Source of the DNA: Nevskia sp964451925
GTDB taxonomy: Bacteria; Pseudomonadota; Gammaproteobacteria; Nevskiales; Nevskiaceae
Assembly: GCA_964451925.1 (NCBI GenBank)
Contig: CAYVKA010000003.1
Span: forward strand, 70,685 to 134,684
Length of the DNA stretch: 64,000 nt
Reading direction: 5' to 3'
Under the pieces are notes generated by a model. It was not told the DNA's origin. It saw only the letters and a program-made list of their open reading frames with translations, and did not search any database. Positions 17,139 to 24,831 of this stretch are shown piece after piece. Every line of letters begins with the position of its first letter. The first letter of the stretch is position 1. The position numbers and the translations under genes are program-made.

Positions 17139-17600
17139 ATGCAAGACCGGGATACGTTCGATTTGTGGTTCAGGGCCGCATTAGAAAACTGCTACCGTTC
17201 GTCGGAAAAATCGGCACTTGCACAGCTCGCCGACTTCATCGGGGTCAGTTTGCGCACAATCCAGCATTGGCGGAAGCAGGAACGAGCGCCGAAATGGGGG
17301 TTGAACCTGCTGGTCTATGCGGCGACGGGTGTCCCGGCCGGCGGCCCGAGCAAGGCCGGCACCGCATGGTCCGGCTGGCGGTTCCTGCACCTGCAGGTGA
17401 CTGATACGACCAAGCCGGGGCCGCGCGGCGGCAAGGGCGGCGTGAAGTATTGGGACTGGCAACTGGTGTCGCCGACCGGTCAGGCGTTCGGGGCGCAGGA
17501 GCTGGAAATGTTCGGCTTCCACATGGGGCGGATGCGCGATCTGGAGCGGGAGCTGCAAAAATTGCGCGGGCCGGCTCAGTACCTGCTGGCGCTGGAGTAG
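17139..17600 (+). CDS. phage regulator with HTH and DUF3653-like domain
   Basis: This 153-residue protein has a helix-turn-helix in residues 25-50 (SALAQLADFIGVSLRTIQHWRKQ). A second part, GWRFLHLQV...WDWQLVSPTGQAFGAQEL, resembles DUF3653, a domain of small regulators in phages of Xanthomonas and Vibrio. It is the only rightward gene of the provirus, immediately inside the left dif-like site and convergent with the long operon. A repressor controlling lysogeny is the natural guess; the palindrome at 38276 is a candidate target. Confidence 0.6.
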   Translation: MQDRDTFDLWFRAALENCYRSSEKSALAQLADFIGVSLRTIQHWRKQERAPKWGLNLLVYAATGVPAGGPSKAGTAWSGWRFLHLQVTDTTKPGPRGGKGGVKYWDWQLVSPTGQAFGAQELEMFGFHMGRMRDLERELQKLRGPAQYLLALE

Positions 17601-17612
17601 ACGCGCACAGCC

Positions 17613-18719
17613 TTACTTCATCGGCCCCAGCGCCGGGTACGCAGGCCCGGCCTGATGCAGTGGCATGACGTTGACGTTGCGCATGCCCGGAAGGAAATGC
17701 ACGTCGTAGATTTCGTGGCAGCCGCTGGTGAAGTGCAGGAAGCCGATCTGCACGCCGCGGCGCATGTCCACCACGGCCACGCCGCACAGCAGCTTGGGCC
17801 AGCGCTGATGCACCGGCAGGCCGCCAAAGACGTTGCTTTCGCGGATGCCCGATAGGCCGATCAGCGCATAGTGCCGGTCAAAGCCGAGGCCGCGGGCGAA
17901 GCCTTGCACGTGGCAGATCGAGCGTACCTCGCCATCGCCCACATGCACCAGGGCGCCATCGCCGCTGTTGAGCAGCCATAGGGCGCCGTCACGCCAGCGC
18001 GGCGAGTGCGGCATGCTGAGGCCGCGGGCGAGGACTCGGCCGGACTCGACATCAGCGACGATGCCGCCGGCACGCCGGCCCTCGCGCCAGCCTTCGCGCA
18101 CGTCGGTTTCGCCCAGCGCGGTGACGAAGCGGGCGCGTCCATCGGCGATGGCTAGGCCGTTGAGGTGGCAGCGATCCTCCGGCGCATCCTGGCTGACCCA
18201 TGGCGCGCGCCAGCGCCGCGCCGGCTCGCCGCTTTCGCGCAGCCAGTTGAGCGTGGACCACCGGGTGTTGATGACGCAGAGGTCGGGGCCGGCGAAGCCG
18301 ACATCGTGCAGGTAGAGGCCATCGGCCGGGAAGGTGCAGCGCGGAAGGAACAGCGCATCACGCCCTTGCAGCTGGGCCAGCGCGGGGGCGTTGTCGAAGA
18401 TCCACAGATGATGCTGAGTGGCCAGCGCCAGGCGCTGCGCCTGCGCATCGTAGTCCAGGCCCATCGGCTTGCCGAAGCCGCGCGCCAGGATGGTGACCTG
18501 TTCATCGCGCCACCCGATCAGGAACAGCCGGCCGGCCTGATAGGTGGAAATGGCGATGCTGCCGCCGCACTCGGCCATGTAGGCGGCGAAGCCATCGTCC
18601 GGCACGCACAGGATCGGCTCAGCTGCTCCCACCGCCGTTGCCGGCGGCGCTGCAGGGCGCGCGCGGATATCGCCTCGCTGTTCCTGGCGGGGGGCGCCGG
18701 CGCCGTCGACCAGCGCCAT
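17613..18719 (-). CDS. TIGR03032-like beta-propeller protein, last gene of the virus operon
   Basis: This 368-residue protein has the features of TIGR03032/DUF4915: SIAISTYQAGRLFLIG near residue 55, HHLWIFDN, YLHDVGFAG, CHLNGLAI, MPHSPRWRDGALWLLNSGDG and RGLGFDRHYALIGLSGIRES. Repeated short blades suggest a six-bladed propeller. Its start overlaps the stop of the previous gene (TAATG). It lies at the far end of the operon, next to the left attachment site, where cargo (moron) or host-range genes often sit. It could be a lysogenic conversion gene or a receptor-binding protein. Confidence 0.7.
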   Translation of the reverse strand: MALVDGAGAPRQEQRGDIRARPAAPPATAVGAAEPILCVPDDGFAAYMAECGGSIAISTYQAGRLFLIGWRDEQVTILARGFGKPMGLDYDAQAQRLALATQHHLWIFDNAPALAQLQGRDALFLPRCTFPADGLYLHDVGFAGPDLCVINTRWSTLNWLRESGEPARRWRAPWVSQDAPEDRCHLNGLAIADGRARFVTALGETDVREGWREGRRAGGIVADVESGRVLARGLSMPHSPRWRDGALWLLNSGDGALVHVGDGEVRSICHVQGFARGLGFDRHYALIGLSGIRESNVFGGLPVHQRWPKLLCGVAVVDMRRGVQIGFLHFTSGCHEIYDVHFLPGMRNVNVMPLHQAGPAYPALGPMK

Positions 18720-18959
18720 TACTGGCGATGCTCGATCGCGGCTGGCGGCCGCTCGGCCAGGGCGCGCTCGACCACCAGCCAGCCGAATGCGCCGATGACA
18801 GTTAGTTGCACGCCGATCAGCCCGGTGAAGAACCAGGCACGGAACGACTTGAATTCAGCGCGCAGCTCTTTGACTGAATCGCGCAACTGCCCCCCACCGT
18901 TCAGTGCAAAGCTCTTCATGCGATTCGATCTTGTGCAGCGCCACGTGGCCCTCATCCAT
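18719..18959 (-). pseudogene. holin-like membrane protein split by a frameshift in a G6 run
   Basis: From ATG at 18959, behind AAAGGAAAGAGGG, the frame reads MDEGHVALHKIESHEELCTERWG and then stops soon after. A second frame, open to 18719, continues GQLRDSVKELRAEFKSFRAWFFTG and ends with one membrane span (about WFFTGLIGVQLTVIGAFGWLVV). Removing one base from the six Gs at 18890-18895 fuses the two into a single 79-residue protein of the small phage type with HExxC followed by a coiled coil and a span. The lesion may be a real mutation, a programmed frameshift or a homopolymer sequencing error. It sits next to the transglycosylases, as lysis genes do. Confidence 0.55.
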
Positions 18960-18970
18960 CCCTCTTTCCT

Positions 18971-19405
18971 TTAGGCGATCTGCGCGCCCGTGATGTTGGC
19001 CACGTAGGTGACGGTCTCGGCCGGCGGCGGATAGCTCTTGCCGGCGCGCAACCACTTGTGCACATTGCCGATGCCCCAGTTGTAGGCGGCCACGGCGTAG
19101 TCCCAGCTGCCGAGCGCAGCGCGCAGCTGCGCCAGGTAGCGGCCGGCGCCGTCGATGGCCTGCGCTGGGTCGGTCGGGTCAATCTCAAACTCGGCGGCAG
19201 TGGCCGGCTCGAACTGAAACATGCCGATGGCGCCGGCAGCCGAGCGGCGCGCGCCACTCACAACGGCAGCTTGGTAGCCGCTTTCCTGATACCCCTGGCG
19301 CGCCATCAGGCCGGCGGGCATGCCGTGCGCGGACTCGGCGGCGGCAATCTCGGGCGCGTAGGCCTGATAGATCGGCAGGGTGAGGTACTTGCTGGCAGGG
19401 ATCAT
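18971..19405 (-). CDS. lytic transglycosylase (SLT type), second copy
   Basis: This 144-residue protein is a compact lysozyme-like transglycosylase: catalytic glutamate in ARQGYQESGYQ (about residue 39), then GAIGMFQFEPATAAEFE, RYLAQLRAALGSWDYAVAAYNWGIGNV. It has no signal sequence or membrane span, unlike its neighbour, which it resembles. The ATG at 19405 follows AGAGGAA. It should cleave peptidoglycan during entry or lysis. The two copies probably arose by duplication. Confidence 0.8.
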   Translation of the reverse strand: MIPASKYLTLPIYQAYAPEIAAAESAHGMPAGLMARQGYQESGYQAAVVSGARRSAAGAIGMFQFEPATAAEFEIDPTDPAQAIDGAGRYLAQLRAALGSWDYAVAAYNWGIGNVHKWLRAGKSYPPPAETVTYVANITGAQIA

Positions 19406-19418
19406 CGGGGTGTTCCTC

Positions 19419-19952
19419 TTAGGCGAGCACATAGCCCGTGATGCGGGCCACGTAGTTGTTGGTTTGAGCGCTGAGCGAGCCGGTGCCGTCCACCCATTTT
19501 TGGATCGTGCCGGGACCGCCGTTGTAGGCGGCGACGGCCAGGTTCCAATCGCCGAATTCGTTGTAGAGGTCGGCCAGGTAGTGCGCGGCGCCATAGATCG
19601 ACGAGGTGACATCGGTCACATCGACGCCGTACTGCGCGGCGGTCGCCGGCTCAAACTGGGCGATTCCCTGCGCGCCGGTTACGCTGACGGCGTTGGGGTT
19701 GAAGGTGCTTTCCTGATACAGCAGGTTGTCCAGCAGCTGCCCGGGCTGACCGCCGGGCACGCCGTATTGGCCGGCGGCGGCGGCGATGATCGGTTGCACC
19801 GCCAGGTAGGCCGGCAGGTTGGCGTAATTGGCGGGGTTGATGGCGCCGCCGGTCGCCGCGGCGCCGGAGCCAGAGGCGCCGCCCTGCTGCTGAACCACCC
19901 ACCAGGCGCCAGCGCCGAGGCCTGCAAGCGCGATCAAAGGCAGCAGGCGCAT
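19419..19952 (-). CDS. membrane-anchored lytic transglycosylase (SLT type)
   Basis: This 177-residue protein starts with a hydrophobic span (LLPLIALAGLGAGAWWVV, residues 3-20) and a Gly/Ala-rich linker. The SLT domain follows: LLYQESTFNPNAVS with the catalytic Glu near residue 84, GAQGIAQFEPATAAQYGV, HYLADLYNEFGDWNLAVAAYNGGPGTIQKW. A transglycosylase tethered to a membrane is what internal-membrane phages such as PRD1 and PM2 carry for peptidoglycan penetration. Confidence 0.82.
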   Translation of the reverse strand: MRLLPLIALAGLGAGAWWVVQQQGGASGSGAAATGGAINPANYANLPAYLAVQPIIAAAAGQYGVPGGQPGQLLDNLLYQESTFNPNAVSVTGAQGIAQFEPATAAQYGVDVTDVTSSIYGAAHYLADLYNEFGDWNLAVAAYNGGPGTIQKWVDGTGSLSAQTNNYVARITGYVLA

Positions 19953-20018
19953 GGCGAGCCCTCCCGGGTGAGGCGAATGGCGAGCAGCGCAGGGGCTTGC
20001 AGGGGCATGGCGATTCCT

Positions 20019-20672
20019 TCAGCGCGGTGAGTTTCTGGCTACGCTGACCGGTGGCAGGCCACCACCGCCGCCACCGCCACCAAACCCGCCACCGCCGGCA
20101 CTGGCCCCGCCGCCGTCGCTGCTGCCGTCGCCGGCACCCGCACCGTATGCGGCGGCGACGTTGGCCACGTAGGAGGCCATCGAGTAGCTGTAATCGGAGC
20201 CCGAGGCCGCGGGCGTGGTATCACCCTGCGCGGCCTGATCCGCCAGCGCCTGCGCCTCGCCCTGCGCGCGCTGCGCGTTGAAATTTGCGAGCTGGGCCTG
20301 TGCGTCCTTCGCCTCCTGCGCGCCCTGCTTCTGCAGCCACGCTTGTTCGCTCGCCTTGATTTTGGCTTTCATCTTGGCCAGCTTCGCCGCGGCAGCTGCC
20401 GCGCTGGTCGCCGCGGAACTGCCCTGCCCGCTCGCGGTCCAGGTGAGCGACAGCGGCGCGGCAGTGCCCGCAGATCCGCCAGCACCAACTGCGGCGGTGG
20501 CACCAGGTGAGCCCGCGGGCGTGACCTGTCCCGTCACACCCGCCGAGCTGACACCGCCAGCCGTGGCGGTGGGGACCGGCGCGCGGTGCTTCCACCACCA
20601 CCAGGCGCCCACGGCGGCCAGGAGCAGGATCAGCGTGCTGTCGTCGCCATCGCTATCGGGGGAGCTGGCCAT
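20019..20672 (-). CDS. small virion-type membrane protein, Ala/Gly-rich
   Basis: This 217-residue protein has an acidic N-terminus, one span (STLILLLAAVGAWWWWKH, about 12-29), an Ala/Ser/Gly-rich linker, and a Lys/Ala/Gln coiled coil (AKLAKMKAKIKASEQAWLQKQ, about 90-110). The C-terminus is glycine-rich. The span followed by a Trp cluster recurs in several neighbours. No family is recognised; a structural membrane protein is inferred from context. Confidence 0.6.
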   Translation of the reverse strand: MASSPDSDGDDSTLILLLAAVGAWWWWKHRAPVPTATAGGVSSAGVTGQVTPAGSPGATAAVGAGGSAGTAAPLSLTWTASGQGSSAATSAAAAAAKLAKMKAKIKASEQAWLQKQGAQEAKDAQAQLANFNAQRAQGEAQALADQAAQGDTTPAASGSDYSYSMASYVANVAAAYGAGAGDGSSDGGGASAGGGGFGGGGGGGGLPPVSVARNSPR

Positions 20673-20684
20673 GGGCGCGCGCCA

Positions 20685-21215
20685 TCAGGTGCAGGGCACG
20701 CAGGCCGGGTGCGTGTAGTCGCCGTTGAACTTGTAGCCTGGCTTGCAGATGTTCGTCTGGATGAAGCCCGCCCGGTTGCTGATCTGGGGCGGCTGGTCAA
20801 CGGGGTTGTTGCCGTAATAGTCCTGGCTCATGCAGCTGACGGCATCGCTGGAGCCGCAGTCGGTGGGCGGGTACGAGGCCTTGCCGATTGCACCGCCGTT
20901 GCCGCCGCGCTGGAATTTGTAGTAGCCGAGCAGCGCGGCCTCACCCTGGCCGAACGGCACATTTTCGGCATGCCAGCCGCTATTTCCGAAGCTGCTGCCC
21001 CACCACTGTTCCCAGCCGCTGCCGCCCTGCTGGCAGGTATCGGCGCCGGTCGAAGAGGCAGCGCCGCCGGCAGCCACTGCACCCGCGGCGTCCGTGCAGC
21101 TGCAACCCCCGTTCCCGCGGCTGAGCAGCCACAGCGCGCCAAGGACGCCCGCCACGATGAGCGCATCCTTTTCCTTTTTGGTGAGCGGCTTGTGCCTGTG
21201 GTCTTTCGCGTCCAT
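20685..21215 (-). CDS. membrane protein with Cys-rich exposed domain
   Basis: This 176-residue protein has a basic N-terminus (HKPLTKKEKD), one span (ALIVAGVLGALWLLSRG, about 18-34) and a long Gly/Ser- and Cys-containing domain (CSCTD, DTCQQ, DCGSS, SCMSQ, NICKPG, PACVPCT at the end). The cysteines suggest an oxidised, externally exposed domain. Start and upstream stop overlap as ATGA. The start at 21215 is chosen because the longer frame would run into the LamG-type gene. No family recognised. Confidence 0.6.
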   Translation of the reverse strand: MDAKDHRHKPLTKKEKDALIVAGVLGALWLLSRGNGGCSCTDAAGAVAAGGAASSTGADTCQQGGSGWEQWWGSSFGNSGWHAENVPFGQGEAALLGYYKFQRGGNGGAIGKASYPPTDCGSSDAVSCMSQDYYGNNPVDQPPQISNRAGFIQTNICKPGYKFNGDYTHPACVPCT

Positions 21216-22030
21216 CAGCGGCCCGCCAGGTATTGCGCGGCGAGTTCCTGCGCCGACAGCGCAGCACCGAAGGTAGCCACGCGGCTGACCAGCCCACCAA
21301 AAAACTTGTTCAGGTCGTTGAACGATTCCTGAGACTTCGAGGCGCCGACGAAGAAGCCGCCATATGGGATGAGGGAAGCAGTGGAGACCGTCGCAGCTCC
21401 GGCCGGGGCGCCGTTGATGTAGAAGGTGCAGAGGTTGGCAGCATCGACGGTTACGGCTACGAAGCATTTTTGGTTGAGCGGGACCACGACGGTTGAGGTC
21501 GAAATCAGGGCGGTGAAGGCAGCATCCAGCTCCAGGTGACCGGTGCCGTTGATGTTCAGGACAGGGCCGCCGGCCGCGCCAGTGAAATACTGTTGGCTGC
21601 CGCAGATCGCGTAGGCATCGACCGTGGAATAGGCGGCAATCTCGACCCAGGCCGACATGGTGAAATTGTTGGCGCGAGTGACCGCAGGACCGATGAGCGA
21701 GTTGCTTCCGACCATGCCGCTACCGGGGGGGATCGAAGAGCCGCCGCCGCCGCCCGTGCCAGCCAGCTCCAGGCAGCCCGACGTGCCGCGGACGATGGGC
21801 GGGGCGTCCAGCGTGAAGGTGCCGAGATAGCCGCCATCGTAGGCTGAGCCGCCCGCGCTGGAGTTATGCGCCGCGGTTCCCGTTGTCTCGTCCAGCTTCC
21901 AATACAGCAGCAGCGACGGCACCGCCTCGACCATGGCGTCGTAGGAAAGCGCATTCGGCGCGCGCGAGCCGAGAATGCCCCACATCAGCAGGCCCCCGAC
22001 GAGCAGCTTTGCGGAATCACGCCAGCGCAC
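21215..22030 (-). CDS. LamG/concanavalin-like protein with N-terminal anchor, spike candidate
   Basis: This 271-residue protein has an N-terminal hydrophobic segment (LLVGGLLMWGILGS, about 9-22). A LamG-type beta-sandwich follows: LLYWKLDETTGTAAHNSS opening, GCLELAG, NNFTMSAWVEI, CFVAVTVDAANLCTFYINGAPAG, and FFGGLVSRVATFGAALSAQELAAQYLAG closing. Such domains bind sugars and occur in phage spikes and tail fibres. Here it would be anchored in the virion membrane or capsid vertex. It overlaps both neighbours slightly. Confidence 0.7.
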   Translation of the reverse strand: MRWRDSAKLLVGGLLMWGILGSRAPNALSYDAMVEAVPSLLLYWKLDETTGTAAHNSSAGGSAYDGGYLGTFTLDAPPIVRGTSGCLELAGTGGGGGSSIPPGSGMVGSNSLIGPAVTRANNFTMSAWVEIAAYSTVDAYAICGSQQYFTGAAGGPVLNINGTGHLELDAAFTALISTSTVVVPLNQKCFVAVTVDAANLCTFYINGAPAGAATVSTASLIPYGGFFVGASKSQESFNDLNKFFGGLVSRVATFGAALSAQELAAQYLAGR

Positions 22031-22400
22031 CGCACAGCGCCCAGGTGCGCACGCCGCTGCCGTTCTGCGCGATCAGCACCGCCGTGATGAAGGCGCCCTG
22101 CCCCGCCGCCGCATGCGGCGAGGCGTTGAAGTATCCGCCTTGGCCGTAGCCGTAGATCGAATCCCCGGCACCGGCCGCGAACGACAGCAGGCCGGCGCCC
22201 TCGCCCACGTAGTTGACGAGATAGCCCGGGATCAGCGCCACCGCCTCATTGCTCGATACCGGAAACACGATGCTGACCGGCGCGGCGCTGGTGCAGCGGA
22301 CGATGTTGCCGTTGTCAACCGAGGTAGGCGTGTCGGCGGCGCCCGTCAGCACGCGGATGGACGGCTGCGGGTTGACCAGCTGGCCGGGCGTATACGGCAT
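22017..22400 (-). CDS. small beta-rich virion candidate 1
   Basis: This 127-residue protein is glycine- and valine-rich with predicted strands (SIRVLTGAADTPTSV, NIVRCTSAAPVSIVFPV, ALIPGYLVNYVGEG, AFITAVLIAQNG) and no span or signal. It is the first of three consecutive small beta proteins placed between the spike candidate and the larger capsid candidate. A penton, spike base or minor capsid role is inferred from position. It overlaps the LamG-type gene by 14 bases. Confidence 0.55.
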   Translation of the reverse strand: MPYTPGQLVNPQPSIRVLTGAADTPTSVDNGNIVRCTSAAPVSIVFPVSSNEAVALIPGYLVNYVGEGAGLLSFAAGAGDSIYGYGQGGYFNASPHAAAGQGAFITAVLIAQNGSGVRTWALCGALA

Positions 22401-22403
22401 GGC

Positions 22404-22775
22404 TCAGGCTTCCAGCACCAGCGCCTGGCCGGCGCTGAGATAGATGATGTTGGTGAACACCAGCTGATTCAGCTCATAGGCGCCGTTGACGCCGATGGGA
22501 ATGCCGCCCTGCTGGATGCTGTTGCACTGCTGCCCGAGGCCAACATAGATGGTGGCGGCGCCCGCATTGATGATGAGCAGGTACCGCCGGTTATTGCGCT
22601 GCTGCAGCACCAGGGCGCCGGTCGCCGAGTTGAAGTAGATCGGGACCGGCGCCAGCACATTGTTGATCGGCGGCTGCTGGCCCTGGCCCGGCTGCATCCG
22701 CTCCAACTGGGCGGCCAACCGCTCCATGGCGCACGCCAGGACCAGCTCGCCCGACGTGCTCCCATCGGCAGCCAT
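22404..22775 (-). CDS. small beta-rich virion candidate 2
   Basis: This 123-residue protein has a short helical N-terminus (GELVLACAMERLAAQLERMQ). Strands typical of small jelly-roll or beta-sandwich domains follow (VPIYFNSATGALVLQQ, RRYLLIINAGAATIYVGLG, NIIYLSAGQALVLEA). Phage proteins ending in a strand after AAtIYVGLG are often vertex or cement proteins. It sits 3 bases upstream in transcription of candidate 1. Family not recognised. Confidence 0.55.
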   Translation of the reverse strand: MAADGSTSGELVLACAMERLAAQLERMQPGQGQQPPINNVLAPVPIYFNSATGALVLQQRNNRRYLLIINAGAATIYVGLGQQCNSIQQGGIPIGVNGAYELNQLVFTNIIYLSAGQALVLEA

Positions 22776-22787
22776 GGCGCTCCCTCG

Positions 22788-23204
22788 TTAGGTGTACTGC
22801 TTCACGCCGGCCAGGGTCAGGAAGAAATCGACCGGGTTGGCGCTGTTCAGGTTGTAGACCACCACATTGAGGGTCGTTTTGGCGGCGAAGGTGATTGGCC
22901 GCGGCAGCCAGAACGGCAGCTGCGCGGTGCCGAAGACGTTGCGCAGTGGCTGGTTGGAAATGAAGATGCTGGTGTTGTCGCTGGTGTCGGTGATCTGCAC
23001 CGTGGCCAGGCAGGAGGCGGTGACATCGGCGTTGTTGCTGATGGCCGAGAACGTGCCGACCAGCCACACGAAGTCGCTGTCGTCGTTCATGACGATCTGG
23101 CCATTGCCAGAGCCGCCGGAGGCTACGCCCGCGATGCGATCCGGGCTGCCGGGCGTGGTCGGCGTGTAGCAGAAGAAACTTTCGGAGCCGTGATCTTTTT
23201 TCAT
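22788..23204 (-). CDS. small beta-rich virion candidate 3
   Basis: This 138-residue protein alternates hydrophobic and polar strands (FVWLVGTFSAISNNAD, ASCLATVQITDTSDNTSIFIS, QLPFWLPRPITFAAKTTLNVVVYNLNS, PVDFFLTLAGVKQYT), consistent with a single jelly roll. It follows the 218-residue capsid candidate at 23279. Two neighbouring jelly-roll proteins of different size could be a two-component capsid as in sphaerolipo-type viruses, or a capsid plus penton. Undecided. Confidence 0.5.
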   Translation of the reverse strand: MKKDHGSESFFCYTPTTPGSPDRIAGVASGGSGNGQIVMNDDSDFVWLVGTFSAISNNADVTASCLATVQITDTSDNTSIFISNQPLRNVFGTAQLPFWLPRPITFAAKTTLNVVVYNLNSANPVDFFLTLAGVKQYT

Positions 23205-23278
23205 CGCTGCGCCTGGAAGAGTGGAAGGGCGGCGGCGCCTACCTCACGCCGCCGCCGGGGACATCGAGCAGCGCCGGA

Positions 23279-23935
23279 TCAGGCGTTGCGGAACTTCTGA
23301 CCGCGCAGGTAGCAGCCGATGCGGCCGTTCTGGCCGGACGGCAGGGCGACACCGTTGCCCGGCCAGTTCAGCTTGAAGTTGAACGCCACGTTCGGGTCCA
23401 GGGTGAAGGGCGGCACCTCGAACGGCTGGCCGGAGAAACTGCCGTACACCACGGAGCTGCGCTGCGCGGCGCCGGCCGTGGTCGTGTCCGACAGGCCGAC
23501 CAGGCCGCTGACGCCCACCGAGGGCGGCAGCAGCAGCGCCGGGATGCGGGACTGCAGCGTGGTGCCGTTGACGTAGATTTCCAGCCAGGCGGTCTGAATG
23601 GCGGCGATCAGATCATCGATGGCCTGCAGCTTGGCGGCAGCGGCCGGCGCCTCGCCGCCGTTGGCCACGGTCAGGCCGGAGAAGAAGTGCAGTTCGATGG
23701 CCATCACGCGGAACTTGGTGCCCGTGGTGAGCATGCCCGCCACGTCCATGTTCGTGTCGCCGAAGCCGTTGGCCGCGGCGTTGAACGCGCGCTGAAAGAA
23801 GCTCAGGCTCGGCTGGCCCGCCGAGTTGTAGACCAGGTTGTCATACAACGGTTCGTTGGAGCCGTTGATGCTGTTGGGACGAGTGACGCTCTCGGCGGCC
23901 AGATCGTCGGGGTGAACGAGCAAAGTGGTATCCAT
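23279..23935 (-). CDS. major capsid protein candidate
   Basis: This 218-residue protein is soluble and beta-rich in its second half (TKFRVMAIELHFFSG near 70-84, AWLEIYVNGTTLQSRIPALLLPP near 115-137, DPNVAFNFKLNWPGNGVALP near 178-197, IGCYLRGQKF at the end), with a helix AAKLQAIDDLIAAIQTA between. It has its own strong ribosome binding region and sits centrally in the structural block. At 218 residues it is short for a double jelly roll (PM2 P2 is about 269, FLiP about 300). Assignment as the major capsid protein is by position and fold impression only. Confidence 0.45.
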   Translation of the reverse strand: MDTTLLVHPDDLAAESVTRPNSINGSNEPLYDNLVYNSAGQPSLSFFQRAFNAAANGFGDTNMDVAGMLTTGTKFRVMAIELHFFSGLTVANGGEAPAAAAKLQAIDDLIAAIQTAWLEIYVNGTTLQSRIPALLLPPSVGVSGLVGLSDTTTAGAAQRSSVVYGSFSGQPFEVPPFTLDPNVAFNFKLNWPGNGVALPSGQNGRIGCYLRGQKFRNA

Positions 23936-23997
23936 CGCGGTGTGCCTCTGCAGGAAGTCGGAAGGTGGTTAAGCGGGTTGCTTGAAGGTCAGCCCGA

Positions 23998-24795
23998 TCA
24001 GCGGCGCGAGCCGCGCCAGCCGCTACCGCCGGCAGCGCGATTCATCGCGGGATTGGTCGGGCGCTGGTACGGCAGCGCGGCCGGCGGCTGCGCCGTCGCC
24101 AGCGAATCGGTGCGCTCGGCCATGCGGCCCGGCACGCCGGACAGCACGCCGCGCGGACCCAGCGCGTTCGAGCGGGTGAGCGCGTTGCGCTGCGGCATGC
24201 TGCCGAGCTGGCGGCTGAGCTGCGCATTGAGCTGGCGGCCCAGGTTGCTGTTCGGCGCGGCCTTGGCCACGTAGGGCAGCGCGGCGGTGTACGCCGTGAT
24301 GGTCAGCGCGCCGATGGTCGCGGCCTGCGCCTTGTCGCGGGGCAGGAAGCGCTCGCCGAGCATGCCCAGGCCGATGATCAGGCCGGCCTTGGCGATCTGC
24401 CGCGGCAGACCGGTCTGGAAGTTCGCCGGCAGCTTCGAGGCGATGGCCGAGAACACCATGCCGGCACCGACCGCGCCGGCCGCGCCCCACAGGGCGGGCT
24501 CCAGCTGGGCCGTCAGCAGGCTGCTCTCGTAGTTGATCGGGTTGCGGCGGACGCGCTTTTTGTGGCCGCCCAGCTTGCCGATGGAGAAAAAGCTGTTCTT
24601 GCGCTTGGGGCGGCGCGGATTCTGGCGCGCGACCACCGGGGCGGAATGGTGCGACTTGGACGACTTGCGGCGCTTGGGCTTGTGGGCCTTTTTGCGGCCA
24701 CCGGCCATGCGGGCGAGAAATGCGGCCTTGGCCGCGCCGGTCAGCTTGCGCTTGCCCTTGGGGCGGGGGTTGCCTACGACGATCAGGGACGACAT
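23998..24795 (-). CDS. membrane protein with a strongly basic N-terminal domain
   Basis: In this 265-residue protein the first 86 residues hold about 30 Lys/Arg (PKGKRKLTG, GGRKKAHKPKRRKSSK, RRPKRKNSF, GHKKRVRRN). Two or three hydrophobic spans follow between about 100 and 180 (ALWGAAGAVGAGMVF, AGLIIGLGMLG, IGALTITAYTAALPYV). A DNA-coating domain joined to membrane spans would tie the packaged genome to an internal virion membrane. No known family is recognised. Confidence 0.6.
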   Translation of the reverse strand: MSSLIVVGNPRPKGKRKLTGAAKAAFLARMAGGRKKAHKPKRRKSSKSHHSAPVVARQNPRRPKRKNSFFSIGKLGGHKKRVRRNPINYESSLLTAQLEPALWGAAGAVGAGMVFSAIASKLPANFQTGLPRQIAKAGLIIGLGMLGERFLPRDKAQAATIGALTITAYTAALPYVAKAAPNSNLGRQLNAQLSRQLGSMPQRNALTRSNALGPRGVLSGVPGRMAERTDSLATAQPPAALPYQRPTNPAMNRAAGGSGWRGSRR

Positions 24796-24831
24796 CGACA
24801 GCTCCAGATGCGGAGCGCGGCGCCGTAGTAC

